Positions 21,806 through 33,147 of a stretch of 64,000 nt of DNA are shown here, piece by piece (position 1 is the stretch's first letter; the number at the start of each line of letters is the position of its first letter). The notes beneath the pieces were generated by a model that saw nothing but the letters and a program-made list of their open reading frames with translations, searched no databases and was not told where the DNA came from. Source of the stretch: Aquilaria yunnanensis (Eukaryota; Streptophyta; Magnoliopsida; Malvales; Thymelaeaceae). Position numbers and translations under genes: made by a program. The DNA lies in NCBI GenBank assembly GCA_039654915.1, contig CM077597.1, forward strand, positions 36,492,001-36,556,000. Reading direction: 5' to 3'.

Positions 21806-23221
21806 TGTTAGTGTTGTGCGCAAAAGCCAATCATGAGATGATTGTATTTTTTGCACATTGAGTCATGATATTTTATTGAGGCATTAATCCAGCAATTTTG
21901 TTTGTTGTTTTGTTTCTACGTAACGTAATAAACATAATTGTAACCCTAGAATAATGATATTCTTAAACGTCCCTAATCTAGTATTATTGTGGAGCGGGTT
22001 GCAATAATACATAATGACTAGCATATGTGGAGACTAATATGAGATATGTAGTCTACATATGGGTACAAGTTGGAGAACTTGTGTGCTGGACCGACCCACC
22101 ATGAGAACACTTCATGGATCGTTATATGAGTGTCAGAAGTGATTCTCATAGTGATCATGGTATATGTAGTCCTTCGACCTAAGATCATCAAGGTTCCCTA
22201 CATGTGAGTCACATACTTTGATACTTTCCTTTGTTGCTCGTAACTGAGTGAACTTGAAGGAGGTCATTGGGTATGTCACATATCATGCAGAGGGATTTGT
22301 ATGATCAAGATGGGATTTGTCCCTCCTATGTAACGGGAGTGATATCTTTGGGCCCCTTGATAGAGTGAGACTTAGAAAATGCATGGCCATGCTCCGATGA
22401 GTTGATATATGATATCAATGTCGTCAGTTTAAGTTGGTCTACTCGATAATCAAGAAACCAAAGATTGGGCTATACGAGAGTGACACATTCCATGTCTCGT
22501 GCTTAGTCTTGATATCATGGACAAAGGGACAATGGCATATATCGGTGATGATCATAAAGGTTTAGTCAATTCACCGACAATCTTGTCACTTGGGTAGCAA
22601 TGATGTGTTGCTAGACACCGCTCATTGCTTATGATCATAAATGTGATTTATGATCATTGCCAACATGGCAAGAGCCTATTGGGTCGCACACATAGAGCTA
22701 TTTGGATCATTAGAGTGCATGGGCTAATTATTTGGGTTATGGTTTCACTTTAATTTCGTATTAATAATGGGCCAAGGAGTTGAGCCATTATTAAGCCCGA
22801 AATTAAATCCTAATTGGATTAGGGCTTTGAACCCCATTAGTCTTGGAAGTTGAGTCTCACTATAAATACAACTTTTAAGTGAGAAATTCGCAGCTTTCCT
22901 TGCCCTAGCCTCCCAAAAGAACAGCCGCACTCTTCTCTTGCAATTCGTTGGAGGACGCAAGCTAGCATTGCGAGCGCAAGAGAAACACATCTGCCGGGAC
23001 GTGGTGGAAGCGTGGTGATCCCGAGAGGCTCGTGTGGATACCATAGAGAACCTGAACACGTCAACTGTTCAGGTTTTGTGATTCGACTCTACAGTTGAGT
23101 GAGAGATCTTAACTAAAAATTAGGTATGAAATTTTTGAATACCCGGTTTACCCCGTTTCACTTGGATCCTGGAGGGTTTCGGTTAAATTCTGCTGTGCTG
23201 TTTGGCTCCCGAAACCCAACA
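21806..23221 (+). mobile_element. solo LTR F1 (1416 bp) inside RT/RNase H of B
   Basis: Begins TGTTAGTGTTGTGC and ends CGAAACCCAACA. Flanks are CACCC (21801-21805) and CAGCC (23222-23226), a 4/5 target duplication; removing the insert rejoins the pol sequence. A TATAAATACA box at 22861 is followed by a pyrimidine-rich leader. It aligns over its whole length with F2 at 48214-49616. No internal region is present, so I read it as a solo LTR. The parent superfamily (copia or gypsy) is not determinable. Confidence 0.8.
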
Positions 23222-24285
23222 CAGCCTTGGAACGAAGATTGCTAAAAAGCCTAGGAAGAGCTTAAAGTCTGCCTAACCCGTTTGCCGACACTCCGGTAGC
23301 CACGGGAAGGAGAACCCCTCATAATCTAGCTCACCGTCACCGAAAAGGTGGTAAGTGAAGTCCTTGTAAAAGAAGAGGGGGCAAAAAATGGCTAGTATAT
23401 TACATGAGCAAGTCTCTGCATGGTGCCGAAGTGAGGTACCCCTTGCTACAAAAGGCTATTTATGCCCTGATACTTGCAAGTAGAAGGTTATGACCCTATT
23501 TCCAAGGGCACCCCATTGTCATGCGAAGTAACCTGCCCTTTCAGGACATCATGAAGAAGGTAGACCACTCGAGAAGGCTTTCGAAGTGGTGCATCGAGCT
23601 CAGTGAGTATGATATCACCTATGAGCTGAGGAGGGCAATAAAAGCACAGGCATTGACAGATTTCATTGCCAAGCTACCCATTACCGAAGACAATCCAACC
23701 AACCTCGAAAAGGATGAACCTGAGTAGACTCTGTTTATTGACGGGGCGTCCGGCTCCAAACATCAAGGAGCTGGAGTAATTCTTCGTGGTCCCGAAGGTA
23801 CGGAAGCCATGAAGGCCATCAAATTTGGGTTTAATGTCACCAACAATATGGCAGAATATGAAGCCCTCATAGTAGGTTTGCGCCTCGCCAGAAGAGTTGG
23901 TGTGAGAAACCTAAAGGCCCACAGCGATTCTCAGCTCATGGTCCGACAGATGGCAGGGGACTATGGCGCGAAGGATCCACCCTTGGCAAAGTATCATGAC
24001 CTCGTACCAAAGCTCATCCAGGAGTTTGATGTGGTACACATCGAGAACGTGCCTCCTCTGGACAATACTAAAGCAGATACTTTGGCCAAGTCAAAAAAGT
24101 CCACCGAATTGTTGAGTCACCCGAGCATAGCAATAGTGAGCATAGCTACCTCGAAAAAAGGATGGAAAAATCCAATAAAAAAGTATCTTATGATTTTGAA
24201 GCTTCCCGAAGACCCTCTTGAGGCAGCAAAAGTGGGAAGATGTTCTGGACGATATTTCCTGATCAGGGAGGAGTTATACCAATAA
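23222..24285 (+). pseudogene. RNase H and second RNase H domains of B
   Basis: After F1, the first RNase H continues weakly (LYTLP-like, then YMSKSLHGAEVRYPLLQKAIYAL) without the usual catalytic Asp, as in A and C. The second domain starts near 23730 (FIDGASGSKHQGAGVI), with TNNMAEYEALIVGL (Glu), AHSDSQLMV (Asp) and NTKADTLAKS (Asp), the four acidic positions of an archaeal-like RNase H. A TAG at 23725 precedes it. Two RNase H domains, the first degenerate, are characteristic of Tat elements. Confidence 0.82.
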
Positions 24286-25396
24286 GGGTACGCGAGCCCA
24301 CTACAAAGGTGTGTCGGTGAAGAGGATGTCGAGATAGTCCTGAAAGAAGTCCACGAGAGGATCTGTGGTTCCCATGTAAGAACTAACGCTCTGGTAGGAG
24401 TACTACTCTGCGAAGGATACTTCTGGCCCACCTTAAGGAAGGACGCGAGGCAATTTGTCCAGAAATGTGACAATTGCCAAAGACACGCCAACATCCAGAG
24501 GCTACCCTCGGAAATGATAACTTCGGCTAACTATCCTTGCCCTTCCCAGTATGGGGTATTGACCCCATCTGGCTTCTCCCAACTGCACTTGGAGGAGTAA
24601 AGTTTTGCATAGTCGCAGTGGATTACTTTACTAAATGGACTGAGGCAGAGCCCCTGGCAACCATTTCAGTGAAGGACATACAGAAATTCATCTAGAAGAA
24701 CAACGTATACAGATTTGGCATACCGAGGGTGATAGTGGCCGATAATGGTTCCCAGTTTATTAACAGGGGATTCCAAGAATTCACTACTGACCTAGAGATA
24801 AAAATGCACTTCACTCCGGTAGCTCATCCTTAGAGCAATGGATAGGTAGAGGTGTCTAACAGAACCATAAAGGACGGTTTGAAAAAGAGATTGAAAGAAG
24901 CAAAAGGGAAATGGCCAGGAGAACTTCCTAGTGTGCTATAGAGCTATCGGACAACCTCCTGAACGGCCACAGGTGAAATGCATTTCTCACTCGTATTCGG
25001 CATGGAGGCCATCATTCCTATTGAAGTAGTTCAACCATCAATAAGGGAACAAGTGTTCGACGAAGAGGGGAACGAGCTCGGGTTGAGAACTAAGCTGGAC
25101 TTAATTGACAAACACAGAGAAGTGGCTGAGCTTAGAAGAAAAGCTTTTTAGCAAAGGGTAGTTATCGCTACGAACTCACATGTCAAGCGAAAAGGAATCA
25201 GGAAGGGAGACCTCGTCCTCTGTAAGGTTGAGTTTGAGCCCCGAAGACCATCTCACAGAGTCCTTCGGGCAAACTGGGAAGGGCCTTATTTGGTCCTTGA
25301 TGAAGTTCGGCGAGGAGTCTATAAGCTCGGCGGTACCGATGGTGGAGAACTAAGAAACACATAGCATTCAGATGCTTTGAAGAAATTCTACACTTA
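24286..25396 (+). pseudogene. integrase of B
   Basis: Zinc region H-X-H..C-X2-C present (HERICGSH .. CDNCQRH). The core has lost D1 context by a frameshift near 24540, but VADNGSQF (second Asp) and a QSNGQVEVSNR-like segment with TAG in place of Gln (24832, 24841) remain. The C-terminal domain ends at LKKFYT-TAG 25394-25396. The TAG in KAF*QRV (25148) is also found in element A. Stops of the CAG-to-TAG kind dominate. Confidence 0.82.
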
Positions 25397-25809
25397 GAAA
25401 TTTTTCTAAGTACAGAAAAATTTTCTAGGGAAAATAGTCCCACCTGAGGAATATAACCGAACAAGGTGCAAGTATCTACTTATGAAAGTGACACATTTTC
25501 TCCGAAGGTGCGTCAACCGAACATGGCTAATAAAAAAAGGCAAAGCTTTGCCAAAAGATGTTCGCCAAAACTGGTGTTATGTCGACGATGGTTAATAATA
25601 AGCATGAAAAATATCTTCATGAGGGTCCTAGACCGAAAATGATCAAACTAACCCTCGGAACCAAAGAACATTTAAGGAGAAACTTGTCCTAAGACTTAGC
25701 CAAATTTTGGAGGAAAAAAGGGATTTTATTAAATCGAGCCTTAGTACAACAAGAAGGAGCTTACAAGAAGAAGATTACAAAGAAAAAGAAAAAGTGAGGT
25801 CCTGGATGC
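25397..25809. other. gap between converging integrase and antisense gene of B
   Basis: 413 bp holding the 3' ends of two convergent transcription units. AT-rich, with a short imperfect inverted repeat at 25394-25430 (AAATTTTTCTAAG..AGAAAAATTTTCT). No repeat array like that in element C is seen. Confidence 0.5.
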
Positions 25810-28253
25810 CTAAGGAACCTCGTCATCTTGAGTCATTCCATCGCCAACCTCCTTTGTCATGACCTTGGGCATCAGAGGAGGAACGGGAAGATTAAGATAT
25901 TCAATCTTTGACAATGCCCAGCGAGGCCCCTCGGGGATGTCCAGGCATGCCAGAAAAGAGAGGTCGAGGTCGGGGTACTTTGCCAAGACTTGGTGCCGAG
26001 CCAGACAAAAGCCATCTTGGAACACAACCTTGGTCGCTTGATCGGCCTTGTCTTTCTCAACACCCAGGTCATTCAGCTCGTCCCTCAGCTTAGTGACCTC
26101 CTTCTCTAGCTTCTTCATCTTCTTTTTCTTCTTCGCCTCCTTCTTCAGCGCATCGACCTCGGCTTGAAGTTCAGCATTGTCTGTGAGGGCTTTCGTCAGG
26201 AGAGTAGAGTCCTTCTCATTCTCCTTCCAGTAAACCTCATTTGCAGCGGATAACGTGATGACCTTTTGGCCGAGGTCAGACAGCTTATGCAAGAATTCTT
26301 GAAAGAGCTCCTTCTGACCCTTCAAGAATTCCTCCCAAACTTTTGCCACCTCTTTCCGGGCTATCTTGTTCAGCTCGGCGTACTTAACAACCGAGCCAGC
26401 GCAGAATAGCTTGGCTTTCTCGAAGCGCTCTTCGGTGCGAGATCAAATCGTAGACTGTTTTGCTGTCCATGCTCGATAATATCCACTATAAGCCAAGACC
26501 TACGAAAAGGAAAGACTTTGAGTTAGCATCAAAAGGCTATGAAAGCTTGGAAAATTTGCTAAGTCTCAAGAAGCTCACCTAGGCAGCGTGTTCAGACATC
26601 CTCGCAGTAAGGAGCTCCTCGTTCGTGCACTCCTCTGCCAGAGATTTGAACGTGGCTTGGGTGAGCATGCCCCTCGCCATTTGGGGAGCCATTTGCTGGC
26701 TGTCCTCGGAGAACAAGTTCATGCCCTCCATGAAAGACTAGAAAGGGTCCCTCAAAACCTTATCCTTCGGGATATGGGAGTCCCAAAGAGCCCGTTTCTG
26801 GGCATGCTCCACCAACCACACCGAAGGTGCTAGTTCCTCTGCAAAATCATGCCGAAGTTCCATCAGTACATTATCCCTTAGCCATACATCTATAAGGTCA
26901 AAAATGCTAAAGATGTCTAAATTTATAGAAAAATGGCTAAGGTTAAACCTGGTGGAACCTCGACAATGTCCTCGTCGGAGTCATGGACTTCCTCCACTTC
27001 AGCAGGGACATGTTTGCCTTTCCTTCATCTTCACTCCTTGAGCTCTTCAGCAGAAGGGCCGCCTGCCGAAGTGCCCAAGATATTCGCCGAAGTGACAGGA
27101 CTTCGAGGAGTGGAGCTGGCGGCCAGCTCCGATGGCAGGTCGGCGTGAACCGAAGGCTGGTCCCCGACCTCTATAACATCTTTTGGAGGGGGGGGAAGAA
27201 GGTCCTTCTTCAATGTCATGGCCAAAGATGGCCCTCTCTAGGCGTCTTCCGCCTCTTTGGGGTGGCCTTCTTCTTCTCTTCTGCCTTCTCGGCTTGACCG
27301 AGGAAGAGGGACTTGTGGAAGGCAGCAGGCTGGTTGCCCATCTCTGAAAAGGAAGAAAATATCAATGTAAGTCCAAAAGGGTACTTATAGCAAAATTTGG
27401 AAAGTGACTTACTCTCAACAAAGGCTTCGTATGTGAGCTCCTCCGGAAGGAGCATCACCAACCATGCCTTCTGCCCTTCGATGGCAGGCGCTGGCATGCC
27501 AAGGTTGCTTTTGTGCTCCTTGATCACCCCTAAATCCCAAAGAACCTCTTTGGTCATGAGGTCCCACTTGATGGGGAAGGGATAAAAGGAACGTGGTGGG
27601 ACCTTGGCATCCCAGTTGGTGACAGTTCGGATACGGCTGTCAAAGTCCTCAAACCTCGCTGCTAACTCAGGAGTTAGCAACTTCTTGGAATCAACAACAT
27701 CCGTCTCCAGCGTCCCCCAGGCCCACCTGGTCGGCACGTGCGACCACGCGTCTGCCACCTTCAGGAAGAAGAACTTTTTTTGCCACCCTCGCTAACTGTC
27801 CTTGGTGTCAAAGGTGAACATATATTTTTTGCTCCTAGATCCCCGAGGTAGCAAGAAATAGAAGCCACCCTTCGGGACCGGATAGAGCTTATAATACTGC
27901 ATAAAGATGATGAAGTGGGGTTCTATCTTCAAAACCCCACACATGCAGAGAAAAGCATTGAAGTAAGAATAAGAGTTAGGAGGAAGCTGATTCACGGCTA
28001 TGCCATGGAATTGGCAAAAGTCACAAATGATCTTCGGCGGAGGAAACCAAAGTCCAGCCTTCAGTTGGGCCCGAAAAAGAGTAACCTCATCTGGATTATT
28101 CATGTAGTTGAACAGGCCAGGATGGGGTAGCCTGATAACAGCATAAGAAGGAAGAAAAAATTTTGTTGTCCACTTCGTTAACTTCTTCAAAGTGGTACAA
28201 CTCGGATGAGACATGAGAGGAAGACAGCTCTCGGGAATAGTTTGGATGGACAT
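25810..28253 (-). pseudogene. antisense four-exon gene of B (Transposase_28-like), broken
   Basis: On the minus strand, exon 1 is 28253-27413, exon 2 27343-26949, exon 3 26838-26579, exon 4 26499-25810; all junctions are GT-AG and sit at the same protein positions as in A and C. Exon 1 (841 nt) and exon 3 (260 nt) equal those of C. The N-terminal part carries CQFHGIAVNQLP, CMCGV, IEPHFIIFMQYYKL, GGFYFLLPRGS, resembling the plant 'putative gypsy type transposon' family; the C-terminal part is a Lys/Glu coiled coil ending ARHQVLAKYPDLDLSFL. A Trp-to-stop in exon 1 (near 27795) and a frame change in exon 2 (395 nt, not a multiple of 3) inactivate it. The function of the family is unknown. Confidence 0.82.
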
Positions 28254-28500
28254 GAGCGAAATAGGAGAAGAAATGTTCGATAAAAAGAAACAACTTCGGA
28301 CACTAGAAAAAATAGAAACGGAAGAAACCAAGCAACCTCGAAAAGGAAAACACACCGTAGCTTTTGCCGAAGTTGGGATTGGTGGACGCCATCATAAAAG
28401 CTCACTGGAAATCGCTCCACCACTGGCACCACCGCAAAAAAGAAAGAAAAGCCTGAGAGCAAACGAGAGTAGGACATAAGCAAAAGAAAGCAAGTGAGAG

Positions 28501-28662
28501 CTATAAGGGGAAGGAAGGCTTTTTTAGACCGAAGGGGGGTAGGTGAATCATCGCCATAATTACCCCTTAAAGGCGAATCGTCGCCATAATTACCCATCAA
28601 AGGCAAACAGACGTGGTTGATGTAACGGACACAACTGTCCCCCAATTACCTCATGACACGTG
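28501..28662 (-). promoter_or_regulatory. probable promoter of antisense gene in B
   Basis: On the minus strand a CACGTG box (28657-28662) lies about 150 bp upstream of a TATA-like CTTATAG (28501-28507), itself about 250 bp before the ATG at 28253. A and C have the same two elements at 136-138 bp spacing. Confidence 0.5.
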
Positions 28663-29033
28663 TCACCCAGTACAGGAAACAAGGGCATGTTTACTGACAG
28701 CATGGAGGCCTAGGCGAGCTTATCTAAAGTGACATGTCTGTTTGATCAGAAGACGTAACGACTCACTGACAAAAGACCTAGGCCTAAAGAGAGGGAATAT
28801 CCACCTCGGGCTGATGGAATAACTTCGGGAACGTAGGAAATTTGGCCAAAGACTGGGAAAGCCACATGAGTACCAGAGGAGCTCCTCGGTAAAAAAGAGG
28901 CATCTCATATTGCTGAAACTCCCTCCGAAGAAGATAACCTTGGTTAAAAATTTAGTCATGGCGACTAAGCTAGCCACCACCTTCTGCAAAGACTCCCATA
29001 ATTTGCTCAAATAACCGAAGCCATAACTTCGCC

Positions 29034-29050
29034 CTTCCGAGGAGGGCATG
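29034..29050 (+). other. polypurine tract of B
   Basis: CTTCCGAGGAGGGCATG abuts the LTR start TGATAGCC. The GGGCATG ending is shared with A and C (on their minus strands). Confidence 0.75.
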
Positions 29051-29901
29051 TGATAGCCAAAGGGCTATTGCCCTCCAAACTCTCAGGCTCTAACGAAGCA
29101 CCGCCCTCAAAAAAGGTGAGCATCACCCTCGGAGAATGTGAGCACCAACCTTGGGAAAAGAGGGTCCACAGTCCTTGATCCCCGGACCTCGATAATCCAC
29201 CATTACCCTCGGGAATAACAGGACTGACCTCGAGAAAATTGTGTGCTACCACCATTGGTAAAATGACCTGACCAACTTCGGGAAGAATAGACTCACCATC
29301 ATTGGCAGGGCAAAACATCCTCCGAATGGAATCCTCTGTGCTGAAGGGCCTTTTGAGTAACAAGGGTGACCTCAGCTTGAAGCTCTCACATCCTGAAAAG
29401 GTCTCTTTCACTGAAAAGGGTCTTGTGAACAAGAAAAAAATGGTTAAGGAGCCTTTGACACAAAGACCTCACACACGCCCCTAACACACAGGCCTCTCAC
29501 GGCCCTGACTTTTGGCCAGAACGGCCTATGGCCAGCTGGAGATCCCCATCTTCGAAGGTATGGACTGCATTCAACCGAACACGTCAGATGATCTGAGCGG
29601 GCTGTGTCAAACGGACTTCTCCCAATGTCCTCCTATAAATACTTAGGAAACGTCCTTGGTAAGAGAGGACTGAACTCCTAAGAAAACTTTGCTCTCTGCT
29701 CTCCATTCACTACTTGCCAAATATTGACTTGGGCGTCAGAGGCTCCTCCCCTGAAAACACACTCTGGGGACCTCCTAACCCCTATTCTTTTGAGCATTTC
29801 AGGCACTTTCACGTTGGAAGTCTCTAATTCAGACACCCTCCACACCGAAAGTCCCTACTTCAGGCCATTATGTCGTACAACGAAGATGCCGATGGACATC
29901 A
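29051..29901 (+). repeat. 3' LTR of B
   Basis: 851 bp starting TGATAGCCAAAGGGCTATTGCC; the end GATGGACATCA is set by comparison with S and C. A TATAAATAC box lies at about 29635, with GAACACGTC upstream (29576-29584). It is of the same family as S, A and C but of another subfamily in its middle. Confidence 0.78.
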
Positions 29902-29966
29902 CATCCCTCAGTGTTTGGCCCAGGCCAGGAATGCAAGGAAATGTAAAGGAAATGAGAGGGACTTGA
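29902..29966. other. short unassigned flank between LTR B and LTR I
   Basis: 65 bp that I could not align to anything else in the window. It ends in CTTGA, which is repeated after LTR I. Confidence 0.4.
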
Positions 29967-32145
29967 TTGAAAAATGAGATTAATGTTGTATGTGAAAATT
30001 TTCATTCGAGTGAGAATTTCACTCGGGTGAAATTCTCACATCAGAGTGAAAGTGGCATGTGAAAAATGTATGTAACTAGTGATGTGGGTGCAAAATCGAG
30101 AAGTTTCATGCTTGGATTGCACATGAAAAATAATTATATGATTAATGCTGAGAAGTGAAGTTTGAGGATCAAATTGTACTCTTAACCTAGTGTTTATTTT
30201 GAGACTATGAAATCTTAACGGGTTAATAAAGCCATGCATTTTAGTGCAAGGCCGAGAATGGCATTAAGCCATTTTTAAGTCTATGTGGCCACATCCGGTT
30301 AAGCATGGCTCCACTAAAAAATTAAAACATGATTTTGGTCAAAGCATCCTTTAGTGTGCTTGACCGAGACTTGTGGTGTTCTTGAGAGTTCATCTCGGGT
30401 TGGTGTTGGATTGTGATCAAATTGGAGAGAAAGTAAATCTTGAAGGGATAATCAAGCTTAGAGTTTGTAATTTCGGCACTTGGTGACATAACCATTGGAA
30501 TTTTAAGCTCGGTCTTGGAGGAATCAAGGTAAATCGAGGACTCAAGCTCAAGGAATTGAGTTAGGGTTCATGTTTTCTACTTGGATTCTTGGTAGATTTT
30601 CCATGATCAAGTAGATAAAGCAACTAAGTGATGGTTATATAATGCTATATGATCTTAGCTTGCTTGATGGGCATATTGAGGAGTTTTAGGTACATGTTAG
30701 TTGATTAGCTAATCAAGTTAATGGCAAGTGTTAGAATTCATAGTGAGTTAGGCCAACTTACTATGTAATTCGGAGCTCTAGTGGATTGGTGTGTGCAAAT
30801 GAGCAAGTGAAGTGCTAATTTTGGCACATGGACACTTGCTAGTATTGGATGGAGAGACCTTGTGGTGTGTATGTGAGTTGCGTGCTTGATTGCCTTGTTG
30901 TGTGTGCTAACCCATGGTAGTTAATGTTTATGTGTATATGTGGTCTTTGTTAGTATGGTGTTATATATATGTGGTACCATGTATCTTGGTGTTTTAGTGT
31001 TTTTTTTTTTTTGCGGGCTTCCAAGAAGCTCACGGAGGTTAAGTCTCAGACTTAACTAAATTGGCTCAATATCAGTCGTTATGCATATGAATCCTACTGA
31101 GTATAATTACTTATTGCCCATACTATTGTGTTTCAGGCAAAGACAGAGCTTGAGTGAGTGCTTGTGTTTGCTTGTTTTTGTGCTAAGAAAGTGCACACTG
31201 TTATTGAGGTATGTTGCCAACCAAAACTTGGCTTTATACATAAGCAAGTCTTGTATATTATTATGGCTGAGACTTATACTATAAGTTTTACAAGCTGTGT
31301 AGTTGTGGGATACGTCTAGAGGAATCATGGTCTTGTGGACTTTGGCCTTGATTGTAGTCTTCACATTCATGACCATGAATATGGTCATAGGTTTAGTGTT
31401 GCAGTGTGTGTTGTTGTACTGCACACTTAGGTTCCTCCTTGAAGAGTGAGATTTTGGGTTGTAATGACATAACTTGGCAGGGTCTTGAAGAATAGGTGGT
31501 CTTGGCATGTGCCAAGTTAGGGGTACTCTTTTGGGCTATCTTTTTTGTAAATACTCATAGCCACGGGTACTTTGGTTTTGTGTACTTGATGGTTACTTGG
31601 ATACCAAGTTATGCTTGGTTGGTGATGGTTCTAGTTATGTATATATATGGGATGCTTCTACACCAAGCTATGAGAGGTATATATGTTGATGATTGAACTT
31701 TATGTGTTGATATTCTTGAGTACCAAGTTTGGCCGAATACAATTGAGCGTGAAAAACCTTGGTTTCAAAAGTACAAAGTTGTGGGCTTCTTTTGTCATGC
31801 ATATATGTAGCTCACCTGAAGGACATGCAATCTATGGACTTAGGTATCTAAGTGAATGCCTTGCTTGTATTGCAAGTTACTGAGCTTCACCTTGCCTTGA
31901 GGTGCTAGTTAGTGGTTGGGCTTTACTTACACTGCAAGTAACTAAACAAAACTTGGCATAAGCCTCCTGGGGCACCTCCCAAGCCCATAACTTGAGAAAA
32001 TAAGACTTAAAGCCCATTATAGAAAGTTGGCTGAATTAATTGTAGTTCTCAACACTTGCAATTAAACTTGTTTGATAACTTTCTAGGTAGTTGTTGGTGA
32101 GTGGCACTGGGTGTGCATGGGTTGGGGCCTGTGTAGGGTGTGACA
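29967..32145 (+). mobile_element. probable solo LTR I (about 2.18 kb, Tekay/Del-like)
   Basis: The right end reads GGGTGTGACA, typical of Tekay/Del LTR ends, and is followed by CTTGA (32146-32150); CTTGA also stands at 29962-29966. The left end is TTGAAAAATG, one base off the TG rule. The position after it matches the D LTR at CTTGAGCTT, suggesting insertion into that LTR. A T13 run lies near 31001. There is no coding sequence; the open frames in it have no motif. Confidence 0.5.
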
Positions 32146-33147
32146 CTTGAGCTTAACTTAAATTTAGACCTTAGAGGCCATGTTAAGTCCTCTCTAAGTT
32201 ACGAAGCTAATGGACCTATTGTTTAGGGCTTGCTTGATAAATAAGGAAGCTATGTGTTGAATTATGCTATTGGGTTTTGGTAAGGTAATATGTTGTGAAG
32301 TTCTTTGCTCAATATTCTAAGTGTTATGGGTTGGTTGTGAAACAAGCTAATGCATGTGGTTTTATGACTTGTGCGCTTTACATGTCAAGAGTTGTGGGAC
32401 AAAGTTTTTGTGTGATGAATGTGTTTTGGTGGCACTTATGATGTCCTTGTATGGATGTTCTTGTGAATAGGTGTTTTGGGTTATAGTATGCAATGGTGGC
32501 ATGTAATAAGTTCACTAGAATAGTTGCAATTTTATGATCAACTTGTGATAGGGTGGATAAGTATGTTTATGTAGTGTTTGAATGCTTTCGGGTACACTTA
32601 AGTGTAACGGTATGTATGTATGCACTTTTAGGCTGTAGTGCACTAGGGTGGCCTTGGTAGGCTCACTAAGCTCCGTATAGTTGCTACATGATGTGGTGTA
32701 GGTTGGATGCTTATGCGTATATGGTGCTTAGACTATGACATGGTGAAGATGTTCACAAGCTAGTGCATTTATGTTCACTTGTGGTTGTATGTATGTTCTT
32801 GGATATGTGTGCTTTAGGATGGTTTATGGTAGGCTTACCGAGACACATGTATGTGTGAGCCATGTGTATACAAAGTAATGTTTTCAAAACTTGAGCTGGT
32901 GTTTTGGTTACGAGGTATATGCTTTTGACGGTTGGCTTGATAATCCATCTAGGTGCCTAGTTTGTTTTGGATGGGCAAGAAATCTTGGTGTCTTAAGCAA
33001 ATTAGGTGCTGTGCACCCTAGGCAAGTCTATCCATGTGTCCTGGCAATGACCAGGTGCACCCTGGAGGTCTTCCCTATTACTCACTATGGGGTAGTCTAG
33101 TTATGGTGCCAAAAGTATGCATTTAAAATCCCTGGATTGGTATGTCC
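32146..33147 (+). mobile_element. segment of D-type LTR (probable 5' LTR of D)
   Basis: 32146-32880 aligns with 54748-55477 of the 3' LTR of D (ACTTAAATTTAG.CCTT.GAGGCCAT, TGCTCAATATTCTAAG.GTTATGGGTTGGTTGTGAAACAA, GGTAGGCTTACCGAGACACATG). It extends 270 bp further than the truncated 3' LTR. Bounded on the right by LTR H. Confidence 0.7.

Larger units (their letters stand above)
19641..29901 (+). mobile_element. 5'-truncated Tat-type Ty3/gypsy element B with antisense gene
   Basis: Plus-strand order: 3' part of gag (19649), zinc knuckle, protease, RT, first RNase H (interrupted by F1), second RNase H, integrase (to 25396). An antisense four-exon gene follows (28253-25810), then polypurine tract and 3' LTR (29051-29901). 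The 5' LTR, primer site and most of gag are missing: the left edge runs straight from a Tekay-type LTR fragment into gag. Two RNase H domains plus an antisense gene between integrase and 3' LTR mark the Tat lineage. Many stops make it inactive. Confidence 0.88.

Noticed and set aside
28213..28479. Plus-strand frame of 88 codons near the antisense gene of B
   Set aside because: It is the complement of the leader and first codons of the antisense gene, with no motif of its own.
19641..29901. Endogenous pararetrovirus (caulimovirus-like) origin for the pol sequences
   Set aside because: All pol regions have integrase after RNase H, LTRs, and primer sites adjacent to LTRs. No movement or coat protein motif was seen.
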